Assembly: GCA_021808875.1 (NCBI GenBank)
Contig: JAKBAU010000009.1
Location: 1 to 31,996 of the forward strand
DNA length: 31,996 nt
Source of the DNA: Pseudomonadota bacterium
GTDB lineage: Bacteria; Pseudomonadota; Alphaproteobacteria; Micropepsales; Micropepsaceae
Direction of reading: 5' to 3'
Shown here in pieces: positions 1 to 7,641 of this stretch. A program made the translations under genes and the position numbers. Within the stretch, counting starts at the first letter, position 1, and the number at the start of each line of letters is the position of its first letter. The notes under the pieces were generated by a model. That model saw only the letters and a list, made by a program, of their open reading frames with translations, was not told the origin of the DNA and did no database searches.

Positions 1-2
1 TG

Positions 3-150
3 CACGCGGCGATGCTGAGCGCGGTGCTGGCCTCGCCACGGGTGTTCGCCGACGACACGACGCTGCCGGTGCTCGATCCCGGTCAGGGCAAGACCAAGAC
101 CGGGCGGCTGTGGTGCTACGCGGCGGACAACCGCCCGTGGGCCGGGCCGG
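3..150 (+). pseudogene. IS66-family transposase (TnpC) internal fragment
   Basis: The frame reads through residues typical of the IS66 TnpC catalytic core: FADDTTLPVLDPGQGKTKTG followed by RLWCYAADNRPWAGP. In this family the aspartate of the first segment belongs to the DDE catalytic triad. Only about 50 residues survive. The window edge removes the 5' side, and at about position 150 the homology stops abruptly and turns into an unrelated recombinase in a different frame. It is therefore a dead remnant. It shows that an IS66-type element once inserted here, or that two mobile elements recombined. Confidence 0.85.
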
Positions 151-357
151 GGCATCCGGCTCGAAGGCGGCGGCTACCGCCGCGACCATCTTCGCGCGCT
201 CGCCCAGCGCATGGAGGTCGCAGATGGCGAGATCCGGATCATGGGATCGAAGTCCCGGCTGCTCCAGGTGCTGACCGGAAAAAATGGCGTAAATTCAGTG
301 CCCACTCAGGGACTGAAGTGGCGGAGAGAGAGCCCTTATCAGCCAACAGTCTCGTAG
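151..357 (+). pseudogene. Serine site-specific recombinase, C-terminal remnant
   Basis: Starting at the junction with the IS66 fragment but in another frame, about 68 residues read GIRLEGGGYRRDHLRALAQR, then EVADGEIRIMGSKSRLLQVL, ending with GLKWRRE shortly before a TAG stop. This is the recognisable C-terminal tail of large serine recombinases common in alphaproteobacteria. The N-terminal catalytic serine domain and zinc ribbon are missing, so it cannot recombine DNA. The exact join of two mobile-element pieces looks like an old deletion or recombination scar at the island edge. The bases after it, up to about 556, hold no gene I can support. Confidence 0.75.
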
Positions 358-556
358 TGCGCCAAATTAGTACCAAGCACCCCCCGATAAACGCAAGCAA
401 GGCTTCGCATACGCCCAATTTCGCTGGTAGCAGCCAATAATCGGCAGGGCACGCGGCCCCGATAATGGCGCGCGTGCGGCATTCGCCTTGATAGTCTTTT
501 CGACCCACGCCTTCGTCACGTCGCATTTAAACTTGCCCGAAGGAAAGGACGCGAAG

Positions 557-787
557 ATGCAGGCAACCCGAAGCGACGCGATTTGCATCAACCAAATCGA
601 ACTGGCGGAGCGGTGGCGGATCAGTCCACGGACCCTTGAGCGTTGGCGCTGGACCGGCGAAGGTCCCAAATTCCTCAAGGTAGGCGGGCGGGTGGTTTAT
701 CGCCTGGCGGACATCGACCAGTACGAACAGATGGCGATCCGATCCAGCACCTCCGATGGCGGCCAAACCCATCAGCAAGCCGACTGA
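557..787 (+). CDS. Helix-turn-helix (AlpA/excisionase-like) DNA-binding protein
   Basis: A 76-residue protein with a winged-helix MerR/excisionase-type domain. The core runs LAERWRISPRTLERWRWTGE, then GPKFLKVGGRVVYRLADIDQYE, the usual pattern of a recognition helix followed by a strand carrying the residues that set the wing. I chose the ATG at 557 over an upstream in-frame start because AGGAAAGGA lies 7-8 bases before it and homology begins there. Such proteins direct excision of integrated elements or activate integrase genes. Here it stands alone beside recombinase debris and converges on the defence operon, so it may be a leftover of the element that brought the island. Its target is unknown. 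Confidence 0.75.
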   Translation: MQATRSDAICINQIELAERWRISPRTLERWRWTGEGPKFLKVGGRVVYRLADIDQYEQMAIRSSTSDGGQTHQQAD

Positions 788-795
788 CCTTGCCC

Positions 796-830
796 CCTGA
801 TGACGAGCAAGCCTTGCGGCCGTCATCAGG
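796..830. terminator. Hairpin between convergent genes, possible bidirectional terminator
   Basis: Perfect 10-bp arms CCTGATGACG (796-805) and CGTCATCAGG (821-830) enclose a 15-nt loop that itself has a 4-bp inner stem. It sits between the stops of the helix-turn-helix gene and the last gene of the defence operon, the right place to end both transcripts. Neither side has a good T-tract, so intrinsic termination is uncertain. An mRNA 3'-end stabiliser is an equal possibility. Confidence 0.5.
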
Positions 831-852
831 AGCCTTCCAGGGCGTGCGTTTC

Positions 853-2442
853 TCAAGCCCGGCCCAAATTTGCGCCTGCTGGCAGTTCACGATGCAGCGC
901 CGCCGCTAGTTCAACGCAAAGATGGAGAACCGCATACGCTGTGCCAGGATCGATGCGAGCCCCTTCCTGATGTTGGCCGAAATCGCCGAAGCCATGAATC
1001 GCATTCATCAAGACATAGGTTTCTTTTGTCACGCGCTTTGCACAAGGAACACTCCGGTCGGTTCCAGTCATAAGATTCAGTAGGCGAACCCGGTGCACTC
1101 CCTGTGGAAACGTCATTTCCCATTCTTCAACCCTTCGTTCCTCGTTCCGTTTCCAAATCGCCATCCACTGGGAGGGAATTCGCTTTTCGGGTAGCTCCGC
1201 CTTCCAAATTAGATCAAATGATTGATTCACGATGCCGCGGACGTTGCTCAAGAACACTTCAGGATGGTCAGGTAGATCTTCGGTTCCACGCTCCAGGTAG
1301 CGCCGTAAGGTCAAATCAATGCCACTGAGCTGTCCGATCCTACGCTCCAAGACACCCTTGAGGTTCCTCTGAAAGCCCTCCTCGGTACCGAACAATCGCA
1401 TCAGGGTAATGCCCTCATGCGGTTGTTCTTCTAAAAATCTGGCCAGCATGCGGTTCGGTCTCTGAAGCTTGTTTGCCACAGAGTGGACGAAGCCCCGCTC
1501 AATCAACATCTCTGCATCTGCTGCGGGAATACCATTACGGGCCACAACCCCCTGCTCCAGCACAAGCCTCAGAAGATCTTGTGAGGAAGGTGGGCAATCA
1601 ATCCAGAGCGCATCGATCTTATCGTAGAGCGAAGCAAAAACGCTGCCGCATGCCGCTTTCATCCCATCTGCGCTGACTGGACCTGGCACACCAGAGCCAC
1701 ACAGCTCGTTTAGAATGCCAAGCATCAATACCGGGAAGCCGTTGCTAGCATTCCAGAGTTCCGTTCTAGCGCCCCCCGCCAGATCCAGATTCGAAACCGT
1801 AGACAGGACGGCCGACAGATCATTCTCATCGAAACACCCCACACGTACGGGCGCTGGGTCGAAAATGTTCCAGAAATCGCTTGTTTGAGCATCAGGGTGG
1901 CGAATGAGATCGCGCAAGGTGCGCCGGCTGGCGGTCACCAATCGCAGGCTCGGTTTTAGGGCCAGTTCCCTGAGCTGATCCCAAAGATTACGTGTGAGCT
2001 GGCCATTGGAAAGCGGCTTATCAAAGCCGTCCATAATCGCCAGTACCTTTTTGCCATCGGCCACCAGCAGATCCAGAACTTCAGCGATCTCCTGGTACGG
2101 ATTTCCTTGTGTAATCTCAAGATGCTCAGCGTAGTCACGATGGCTTTGGCTTAGCGCAGAAGAAAGTTCCCGCGCCAAGCGCTGCATGAACAACTCATCC
2201 GTAGCGGGCGTCTGATGGCCTAAATCCAATAGGACAACAGCGGAATATGGCGAATCACTTTGCCGAAATCGGGATGCGAGCGAATGCAGAATGACCGTCT
2301 TGCCTGCAAATCGAGGCCCCACCACCTGCAAGTGATCAGGAACTGCCTTAGTCAAGGCGTTGATCATCCTTTGCAGAACGGTCACCCGCCCTAGCATCGG
2401 CGGCACCGTCGTACCAAGGATTGGGAATCTCTGGTCAGGCAT
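853..2442 (-). CDS. P-loop ATPase (STAND/AAA-like), last gene of the defence operon
   Basis: About 529 residues. The N-terminal half is a P-loop ATPase: Walker A GPRFAGKT (near residue 42-49 from the chosen start), Walker B VLAIMDGFD (near 133-141), a sensor-like LRLVTASRRTLRDL, and an NGFPVLMLG motif. The C-terminal half (about 260-529) is unfamiliar, has no nuclease motif I can see, and may be a helical sensor or adaptor. I chose the ATG at 2442 because GAGGAAGAGA precedes it and it overlaps the upstream stop by 8 bases, implying translational coupling. An in-frame start at 2469 is possible. The ATPase core resembles the one at the C-terminus of the upstream protein (both have a D-x-FDK Walker B), so the two could form a mixed complex. 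The role is inferred only from context. Confidence 0.8.
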   Translation of the reverse strand: MPDQRFPILGTTVPPMLGRVTVLQRMINALTKAVPDHLQVVGPRFAGKTVILHSLASRFRQSDSPYSAVVLLDLGHQTPATDELFMQRLARELSSALSQSHRDYAEHLEITQGNPYQEIAEVLDLLVADGKKVLAIMDGFDKPLSNGQLTRNLWDQLRELALKPSLRLVTASRRTLRDLIRHPDAQTSDFWNIFDPAPVRVGCFDENDLSAVLSTVSNLDLAGGARTELWNASNGFPVLMLGILNELCGSGVPGPVSADGMKAACGSVFASLYDKIDALWIDCPPSSQDLLRLVLEQGVVARNGIPAADAEMLIERGFVHSVANKLQRPNRMLARFLEEQPHEGITLMRLFGTEEGFQRNLKGVLERRIGQLSGIDLTLRRYLERGTEDLPDHPEVFLSNVRGIVNQSFDLIWKAELPEKRIPSQWMAIWKRNEERRVEEWEMTFPQGVHRVRLLNLMTGTDRSVPCAKRVTKETYVLMNAIHGFGDFGQHQEGARIDPGTAYAVLHLCVELAAALHRELPAGANLGRA

Positions 2443-5400
2443 TCTCTTCCTCAGCTTCTGCACGCGCACGGCTGGACACCACGTCGGCGTCTTGTTGTTG
2501 TTCGATCCAATCTGCCATCAGCGGAATGGCAAGGCGGTACTCACCGTCACCAATTTCGCCGGAGAATTCGATCAGTTCGAGTTCCCGGAGATAGGAAAGA
2601 TCTGCGTCTAGCGCTTGGTCGTCTATGTCTACGCCAGATTGCGTCAAATGCTCGTGCAAGGTACCGAAGCTAATCTGGGTCCGTTGCTTAAAGCTCAGCG
2701 CGCAAAGCAGAAGGATCCACTGCCGACGATTTCGGCCGATCTCTGGGCCCAAGCCAGCATAGTCCCACAGGCTCGCAAAATGCTCATTATCCCGCACCAG
2801 TCCGAGAGCCGCATCATTGACGACACTCACGGTGATTGAGCGACTCTTTGTCTGCACGGCATAGTCAAACACGCGGTTACACAAGCACTGCATCAGATAT
2901 GGTTGCCGTGCCGTGATCTCGATTACGCGTCCAATAGCCTCCTGTGAAAAGGTCAGCTGCTCACGTACCGGTTCGGTGATGACTTTACGGGCGCTCTCCA
3001 CATCCAGCGCGGTAACTGGGATACTCGTTCCCAGGCCGTAAAGCGCCGACCAGTATTCCTCGCGCAGACGCTTTAGGCGACGTGATCCTGTCAGGACGGC
3101 TGAAAACTTCGAATAGGTTTGTATCAGAAAGCGAATGTTTTCTGGAACCTGAGGCGACGTAACTCCGTTGTCTATGCCCTCCTGGAGCTTATCGAACTCG
3201 TCCAGCATCAACACCAAGCCCAGGCCCATGGGATCAAGCAGTGACAGCACCAATTCCAGATAATCACGGAAGTCGGCAAACGGAGAATCGCCGCTGATTC
3301 CCTCACGGCATGCCCGCGCGACACCCAGCGCCGGCTTGCCGGCCGCGATCACATGGCCATTGGGCAGCGGCACATCGACGCCGAGCTTTGTCAACGCGGT
3401 TGCGATGCTGCGGGCGATCTCACGGAACACCTCAGCCGTCGGCACGCCCACTACATGCGCCGCCCCTTCTGCTCCTTGCAGGCTTGAATAGACCGCCAAC
3501 CAACCCGGAATGGCCGTGCGCCCTTCCAGGTGCTTGAGGATGGAGGTCTTGCCGGCCCGGCGATTGCCCTCAAGCAGGACCACGTTCCCGTGGGTCGCAA
3601 TCTGGCGGCTGATTTTTCCGATCAGCTCTTCTCGGCCATAGAACACGCTGTGGCCATGCTGTGGCTCCAGCGGGCTTCCGGTCACGTACGGACTTCCACC
3701 CAAATCTGTCGCCAGTGCGGTCGTCGCTTGCTCCGATTCCGCCACCCTTATCGCAAGCTCAATCTCGCCACCGACCGCTTGGGCAGACAACGTTTGCGCC
3801 TGCCAACGCAGCCGCAATGCAAGGTCGCCTCCCTGCTTGGGCACGTCACCACGCAAATTGAGCGTGAACGCTCCTCGCTCAACCAGATACGGCGTCTCGG
3901 CTAGGCCCCAATCGGGCAGCGTGTCGATCCGCACGTTGCGAAGAGGCAAGGCGCCTTGATTTTCCAGTTCAACGGAAAATTCAGCGAAGCTACCTGCCGT
4001 AAGTGACGTGGGCGCAGTTCGAACCTCGATCCCACCCTTGTCGACCAGGTCTGAGATCGCTTCGCGTAACCATATATGTAGGCGTTCAGCGATTCCTCGC
4101 GCCTGCGATTCTGCAGGTAAATGCCCGCTAGTCTGCTCCAACACGGCTTTTATGCCCCGCTCAGCGTCCTGAAGCACATTCAGGAGTCCAGGTCCGGGCG
4201 GGATCTGAGCTACGCCCACCAGCCTTTGCATTGCTTCAGCAAGGGGCATCAACCAGCGAGCCGCATGGTTATCCACTTGGCCATGGGCCGCCCAATTTCG
4301 CGCCGTGCGGATCAGGGCTACGATAGGCTCGAACATGCTGAGCGGCGGAGTGACGTCCAGGCCACCTACGAAGCTTGGAACCCTGCTCCCTAATTCACTC
4401 AACCATGTCGTGAGCCGATTCGATTCGCTGCTTCCCACGGCCTGAGCCAGAAACGCCAGCGCATCAGTACCAAACTCGCGATACTGTGCGGCAGCTCTGG
4501 CTTGCAAAGAAAGGGGCGGCAGAGGCACCGGCAAGCTGTCCAAAACCGGACGATTCAGGTGCTGGATCACCGCCCCGCGCGACTGAGCAGCCAGCCAGTT
4601 CTGGCAAGCTGGACTCGCGAAATAGGCCAGCAGAAACCCCGCGTCCAACCGCTCCTGATTGGTTCGCAGCACATAGAGCCCATTTGCGGCAACCGAACCA
4701 ATGGCTCCATTGCGAACGAGGGCGGACTTTCCGATGGTGCCAGATTTCGAGAGCAGTACATCGCCCGGCAAGAGAGTCCAGCGTTGCTCCTGGCCGGCGA
4801 CATCCGGCCGCAACCAGCTTGATACGCGGCCAACCTTACCCTGGCTCAGATCTTTGATGCGCACGTAGCCCACCGCACGCTCAGACGGTGGCTCATCAAG
4901 CAAATCGGCGGATTTGATGGAGCGGCCGGCAAAAACCTGCGCCACTTCGGACAAGGTCGCCACCGCACCTGAACTTCCCAGAGCCTCCTTAAGGTCGGCT
5001 AAAAGATCATCCAGCCCCCCCTTCTCCCGACGCCTCGGTGACAAGTCCCATTCCGCCGCGGCGAGATCCTCAACACTTACCTCCCAGATCGATCGAGATA
5101 GGGTCCCCGTTTCGGGGGTTCCTTCGGGAATACCTGGGGGGAGTTCTCGCGGCTTACGCAGCTCTGGCTGGCGCATTGCATCCGCCAGTTGTTCCGCGAG
5201 CGCAGCGCGGATTGTGGGTGCCTTGCGTCCCGAGCGTTGCTCAAACAGTGCACTGGCATCGGCCATGCGCACCCGGCCGATGCCACCTCGCTTGCTCAGC
5301 ACCAAAAGGCTGCCCTTGACGCCGGTATGGGGAGCAAACGCCCCCGCAGGAAGGCCAATCACGGCCTCGACCTGGCCCTGCTCAAGCAGATAACGCCGCA

Positions 5401-6424
5401 GCTCCCGCTCGGCCCCGCCACGAAACAGAAACCCCTCGGGAACAGCGATGACCGCTCGGCCGTGGGGTTTGAGTTGTGACAGGGCGTGCTGCACAAACAA
5501 CCCGGTGCTGTCGCTGGTGGCAATGGCGAAATGTGAGTATCGCCAAGGTTCCCGGCTGGTCTTCGCGCCGATGGGTGGATTGGCCAGAACCACATCGAAG
5601 CCTTGCCGCATGGGGCTGCTCAGCGACTCTCGCTCCAGGCTATCGCCCATTTCCAGACGCGGGCTTTCGATGCCCGCCAGAAGCATGCGGGTCAGACCGA
5701 TTAGAAAGGCACTGCTATTGATTTCGATCCCAGCGATTTCAAGCAGGGCGACTGGACGCCGCTTTTCCTGCCGACTTCGCTCGGCCAACTGCCACGCGGC
5801 CACCAGAAAGTTACCGGCGCCGAAACACGGATCATAAACCCGCTCACCAGGTTGTGGATTGGCCAGCGCAGCCACAAGGCGAGCGATCGCGGCGGGCGTG
5901 GCATATTGTCCATCGTGTGCGCTCGCGGTCTCGGTCAGAACCTGATCGAACACCTCGAGCAGCGCACGCCGCTCACTCGGCGTCTCAAACGGCAATTCGC
6001 CGACCCAGCGAACGAGGTCGCTCAGGTAGACAAAATTCACATTCAGAACGCGGTGCAGCGGCGCAGCCAGTACGTGAAGATGGGCAGCCAAGGGATGGGC
6101 AACATCGCCGCGCAGACCATCCAGGTAGCAGGCCAACTCACCCAATCGATCTGCGGTGGCATGCGGTGAATCCAGACGCGCCCAGTGGCGCCATTGCAGC
6201 CATTCCGGTAGGAGCGGTTGGTAGGACCGATCCTCGAAAATTGCCATGGCCTCCTGTTCGGCGTCCTGCAAGTCGGCCCAGCGCAGCAGTAAGAATGCGG
6301 CAAAGACCTCGCGGATAAGGGTGTTGGACTCCCCGATGGACAGGACGCTCGTCAGCGCCGCATCGAGCCCGGCAATCCATTGCGCAGTGCCCTCGCGCAG
6401 AGGTTTATCTTGCACGACGCTCAA
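2435..6424 (-). CDS. Fused N6-adenine methylase, HsdS-like recognition domain and P-loop ATPase
   Basis: A 1,329-residue multidomain protein. Residues about 1-165 resemble the HsdM helical domain. Residues 166-470 are the methylase fold with motif I DPCFGAGNFL (198-207) and motif IV NPPIG (282-286), preceded by QYATP. Residues about 490-645 form an HsdS-type target-recognition domain (LLPGDVLLSKSGTIGKSALV, LPVPLPPL). About 650-800 is helical and 800-895 is beta-rich, Ig/CARDB-like. Residues 910-1,310 form an ATPase with FYGREELIG, Walker A GNRRAGKTSIL (953-963), Walker B LVLMLDEFDK (1070-1079) and QPYLMQ. The apparent TTG start overlaps the hsdS stop (TTGA); a GTG three codons later is an alternative. 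The aromatic residue normally following NPP is isoleucine, which may impair base flipping. It could methylate, or sense unmethylated DNA and signal through the ATPase; this is inference. Confidence 0.85.
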   Translation of the reverse strand: MSVVQDKPLREGTAQWIAGLDAALTSVLSIGESNTLIREVFAAFLLLRWADLQDAEQEAMAIFEDRSYQPLLPEWLQWRHWARLDSPHATADRLGELACYLDGLRGDVAHPLAAHLHVLAAPLHRVLNVNFVYLSDLVRWVGELPFETPSERRALLEVFDQVLTETASAHDGQYATPAAIARLVAALANPQPGERVYDPCFGAGNFLVAAWQLAERSRQEKRRPVALLEIAGIEINSSAFLIGLTRMLLAGIESPRLEMGDSLERESLSSPMRQGFDVVLANPPIGAKTSREPWRYSHFAIATSDSTGLFVQHALSQLKPHGRAVIAVPEGFLFRGGAERELRRYLLEQGQVEAVIGLPAGAFAPHTGVKGSLLVLSKRGGIGRVRMADASALFEQRSGRKAPTIRAALAEQLADAMRQPELRKPRELPPGIPEGTPETGTLSRSIWEVSVEDLAAAEWDLSPRRREKGGLDDLLADLKEALGSSGAVATLSEVAQVFAGRSIKSADLLDEPPSERAVGYVRIKDLSQGKVGRVSSWLRPDVAGQEQRWTLLPGDVLLSKSGTIGKSALVRNGAIGSVAANGLYVLRTNQERLDAGFLLAYFASPACQNWLAAQSRGAVIQHLNRPVLDSLPVPLPPLSLQARAAAQYREFGTDALAFLAQAVGSSESNRLTTWLSELGSRVPSFVGGLDVTPPLSMFEPIVALIRTARNWAAHGQVDNHAARWLMPLAEAMQRLVGVAQIPPGPGLLNVLQDAERGIKAVLEQTSGHLPAESQARGIAERLHIWLREAISDLVDKGGIEVRTAPTSLTAGSFAEFSVELENQGALPLRNVRIDTLPDWGLAETPYLVERGAFTLNLRGDVPKQGGDLALRLRWQAQTLSAQAVGGEIELAIRVAESEQATTALATDLGGSPYVTGSPLEPQHGHSVFYGREELIGKISRQIATHGNVVLLEGNRRAGKTSILKHLEGRTAIPGWLAVYSSLQGAEGAAHVVGVPTAEVFREIARSIATALTKLGVDVPLPNGHVIAAGKPALGVARACREGISGDSPFADFRDYLELVLSLLDPMGLGLVLMLDEFDKLQEGIDNGVTSPQVPENIRFLIQTYSKFSAVLTGSRRLKRLREEYWSALYGLGTSIPVTALDVESARKVITEPVREQLTFSQEAIGRVIEITARQPYLMQCLCNRVFDYAVQTKSRSITVSVVNDAALGLVRDNEHFASLWDYAGLGPEIGRNRRQWILLLCALSFKQRTQISFGTLHEHLTQSGVDIDDQALDADLSYLRELELIEFSGEIGDGEYRLAIPLMADWIEQQQDADVVSSRARAEAEEENA

Positions 6425-7638
6425 ATCTCCCCAGCAAACGCTTTGCGGAGGACAGCGCTGCGAAGGGTCGCAATCTCACCAGAGGCACATTCAGCTGCTA
6501 AGCCACGAATAAGTAGGTGAGCGGCATCCAGACGGCCGATGATTTGCGATTGCTTATCGAGCGAAGGCACAGGAATGCTAACTTCCCGCAGGCGCTCGCC
6601 AGATATTTTCACCATTGTCTGACTTGAACCCAGAGCACGTTCCTTGATCTGCTTGCGCGCGTTGGCGCTGCGCAAGGCATAAGCAAGATAGCGAGGCAGT
6701 ATTTTGGATCTGTCGGCTTTCAGCTTAATGAGCAGGTCGGGATATATCAGGCGTTCGAACGGCCGTTCCTCGGCCACTGCAGCCAAGCCAACCAGCTCAA
6801 TAGTGTTGGCCCGAGACACGAATACATCGCCTGCGTCGATGACAAACTGTCGCGCCACATTCTCAGGAAGCGCAATCGGCTTCTGAAACCCAATCCCTAG
6901 ATCAATGCTACGCACGGCCGTAAGTGTGAGCACGGCACCATCAGCACGGCCTTCAGTATCCTGCGAAATGGATCGACCATTCCGGACGGTGGTAACCAAT
7001 TCACCCACGGCGCGAACCGACCAGTCTTCATTAGCTGTCAGATCAGGATGCAATTCGGACTCTATAAGTGACGCTGACAAATATTTCTGCTGCACAAGTG
7101 AATCTGCGCGGAGGCGCTCAATCTCCTCCACCCGATCAATGCATTCCTTAACGCGCGTGACGATGCGGTGCTGTTCGGGCAGTGGTGGAATGAAAACTTC
7201 GAAATCCTTGAATTTTCCGCGGGGAATTTCGAGGAAAGTCGTCTTGCCCGCCATCTGTATTAGATCGTTAGTATACCGTCCCAACAAAAAAGCGAGGAAC
7301 CACGGGCAAACTTTGTCGGCGTTGGGGGTGAGATTAACAAAGCCTTGGTTGGTCGCACATTCTCTGTCCGTGACAGCGATCTTTCCAATGCTGGCTCGAC
7401 TGGAAAATAACACAGAGCCTGCCGGAATCAGCTTGGCACTGCTGTTCTGCAAACCCATCTCCGTCAATGTCTCGGCGACATCACCTAGACGGATGATTTT
7501 GCCAATCGGCGCTAAGTCCGTGGGCGTAACCCAGGGCAGTTTGCCACCGAAATACGCCGCTTCTGAACGGGGAGGAGTGCCTCCCCCTCGGATCGTGGCA
7601 ATGTCCTCTATCTTGAATTTGGTCCAATTTTCAGGCAT
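6421..7638 (-). CDS. hsdS: Type I restriction-modification specificity subunit HsdS
   Basis: A 405-residue S subunit with the usual two half-repeats. The first target-recognition domain spans about 1-165 and ends in the conserved IPPLPEQHRIV (150-160), followed by a coiled spacer rich in E/R/L. The second spans about 205-385 and ends in IPVPSLDKQSQIIGRL, again followed by a helix ending RSAVLRKAFAGEI, a typical HsdS C-terminus. It reads the bipartite DNA target and positions HsdM and HsdR. It starts six bases after the hsdM stop (TGA-TCG-ATG), and its stop overlaps the start of the next gene, so translation is coupled. Length is normal and both halves look intact. The target sequence cannot be predicted from inspection. 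Confidence 0.95.
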   Translation of the reverse strand: MPENWTKFKIEDIATIRGGGTPPRSEAAYFGGKLPWVTPTDLAPIGKIIRLGDVAETLTEMGLQNSSAKLIPAGSVLFSSRASIGKIAVTDRECATNQGFVNLTPNADKVCPWFLAFLLGRYTNDLIQMAGKTTFLEIPRGKFKDFEVFIPPLPEQHRIVTRVKECIDRVEEIERLRADSLVQQKYLSASLIESELHPDLTANEDWSVRAVGELVTTVRNGRSISQDTEGRADGAVLTLTAVRSIDLGIGFQKPIALPENVARQFVIDAGDVFVSRANTIELVGLAAVAEERPFERLIYPDLLIKLKADRSKILPRYLAYALRSANARKQIKERALGSSQTMVKISGERLREVSIPVPSLDKQSQIIGRLDAAHLLIRGLAAECASGEIATLRSAVLRKAFAGEI

Positions 7639-7641
7639 CGA

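Noticed and set aside
3310..4857. Plus-strand frames antisense to the fused methylase-ATPase gene
   Set aside because: The minus-strand frame carries several ordered catalytic motifs; the opposite frames carry none.
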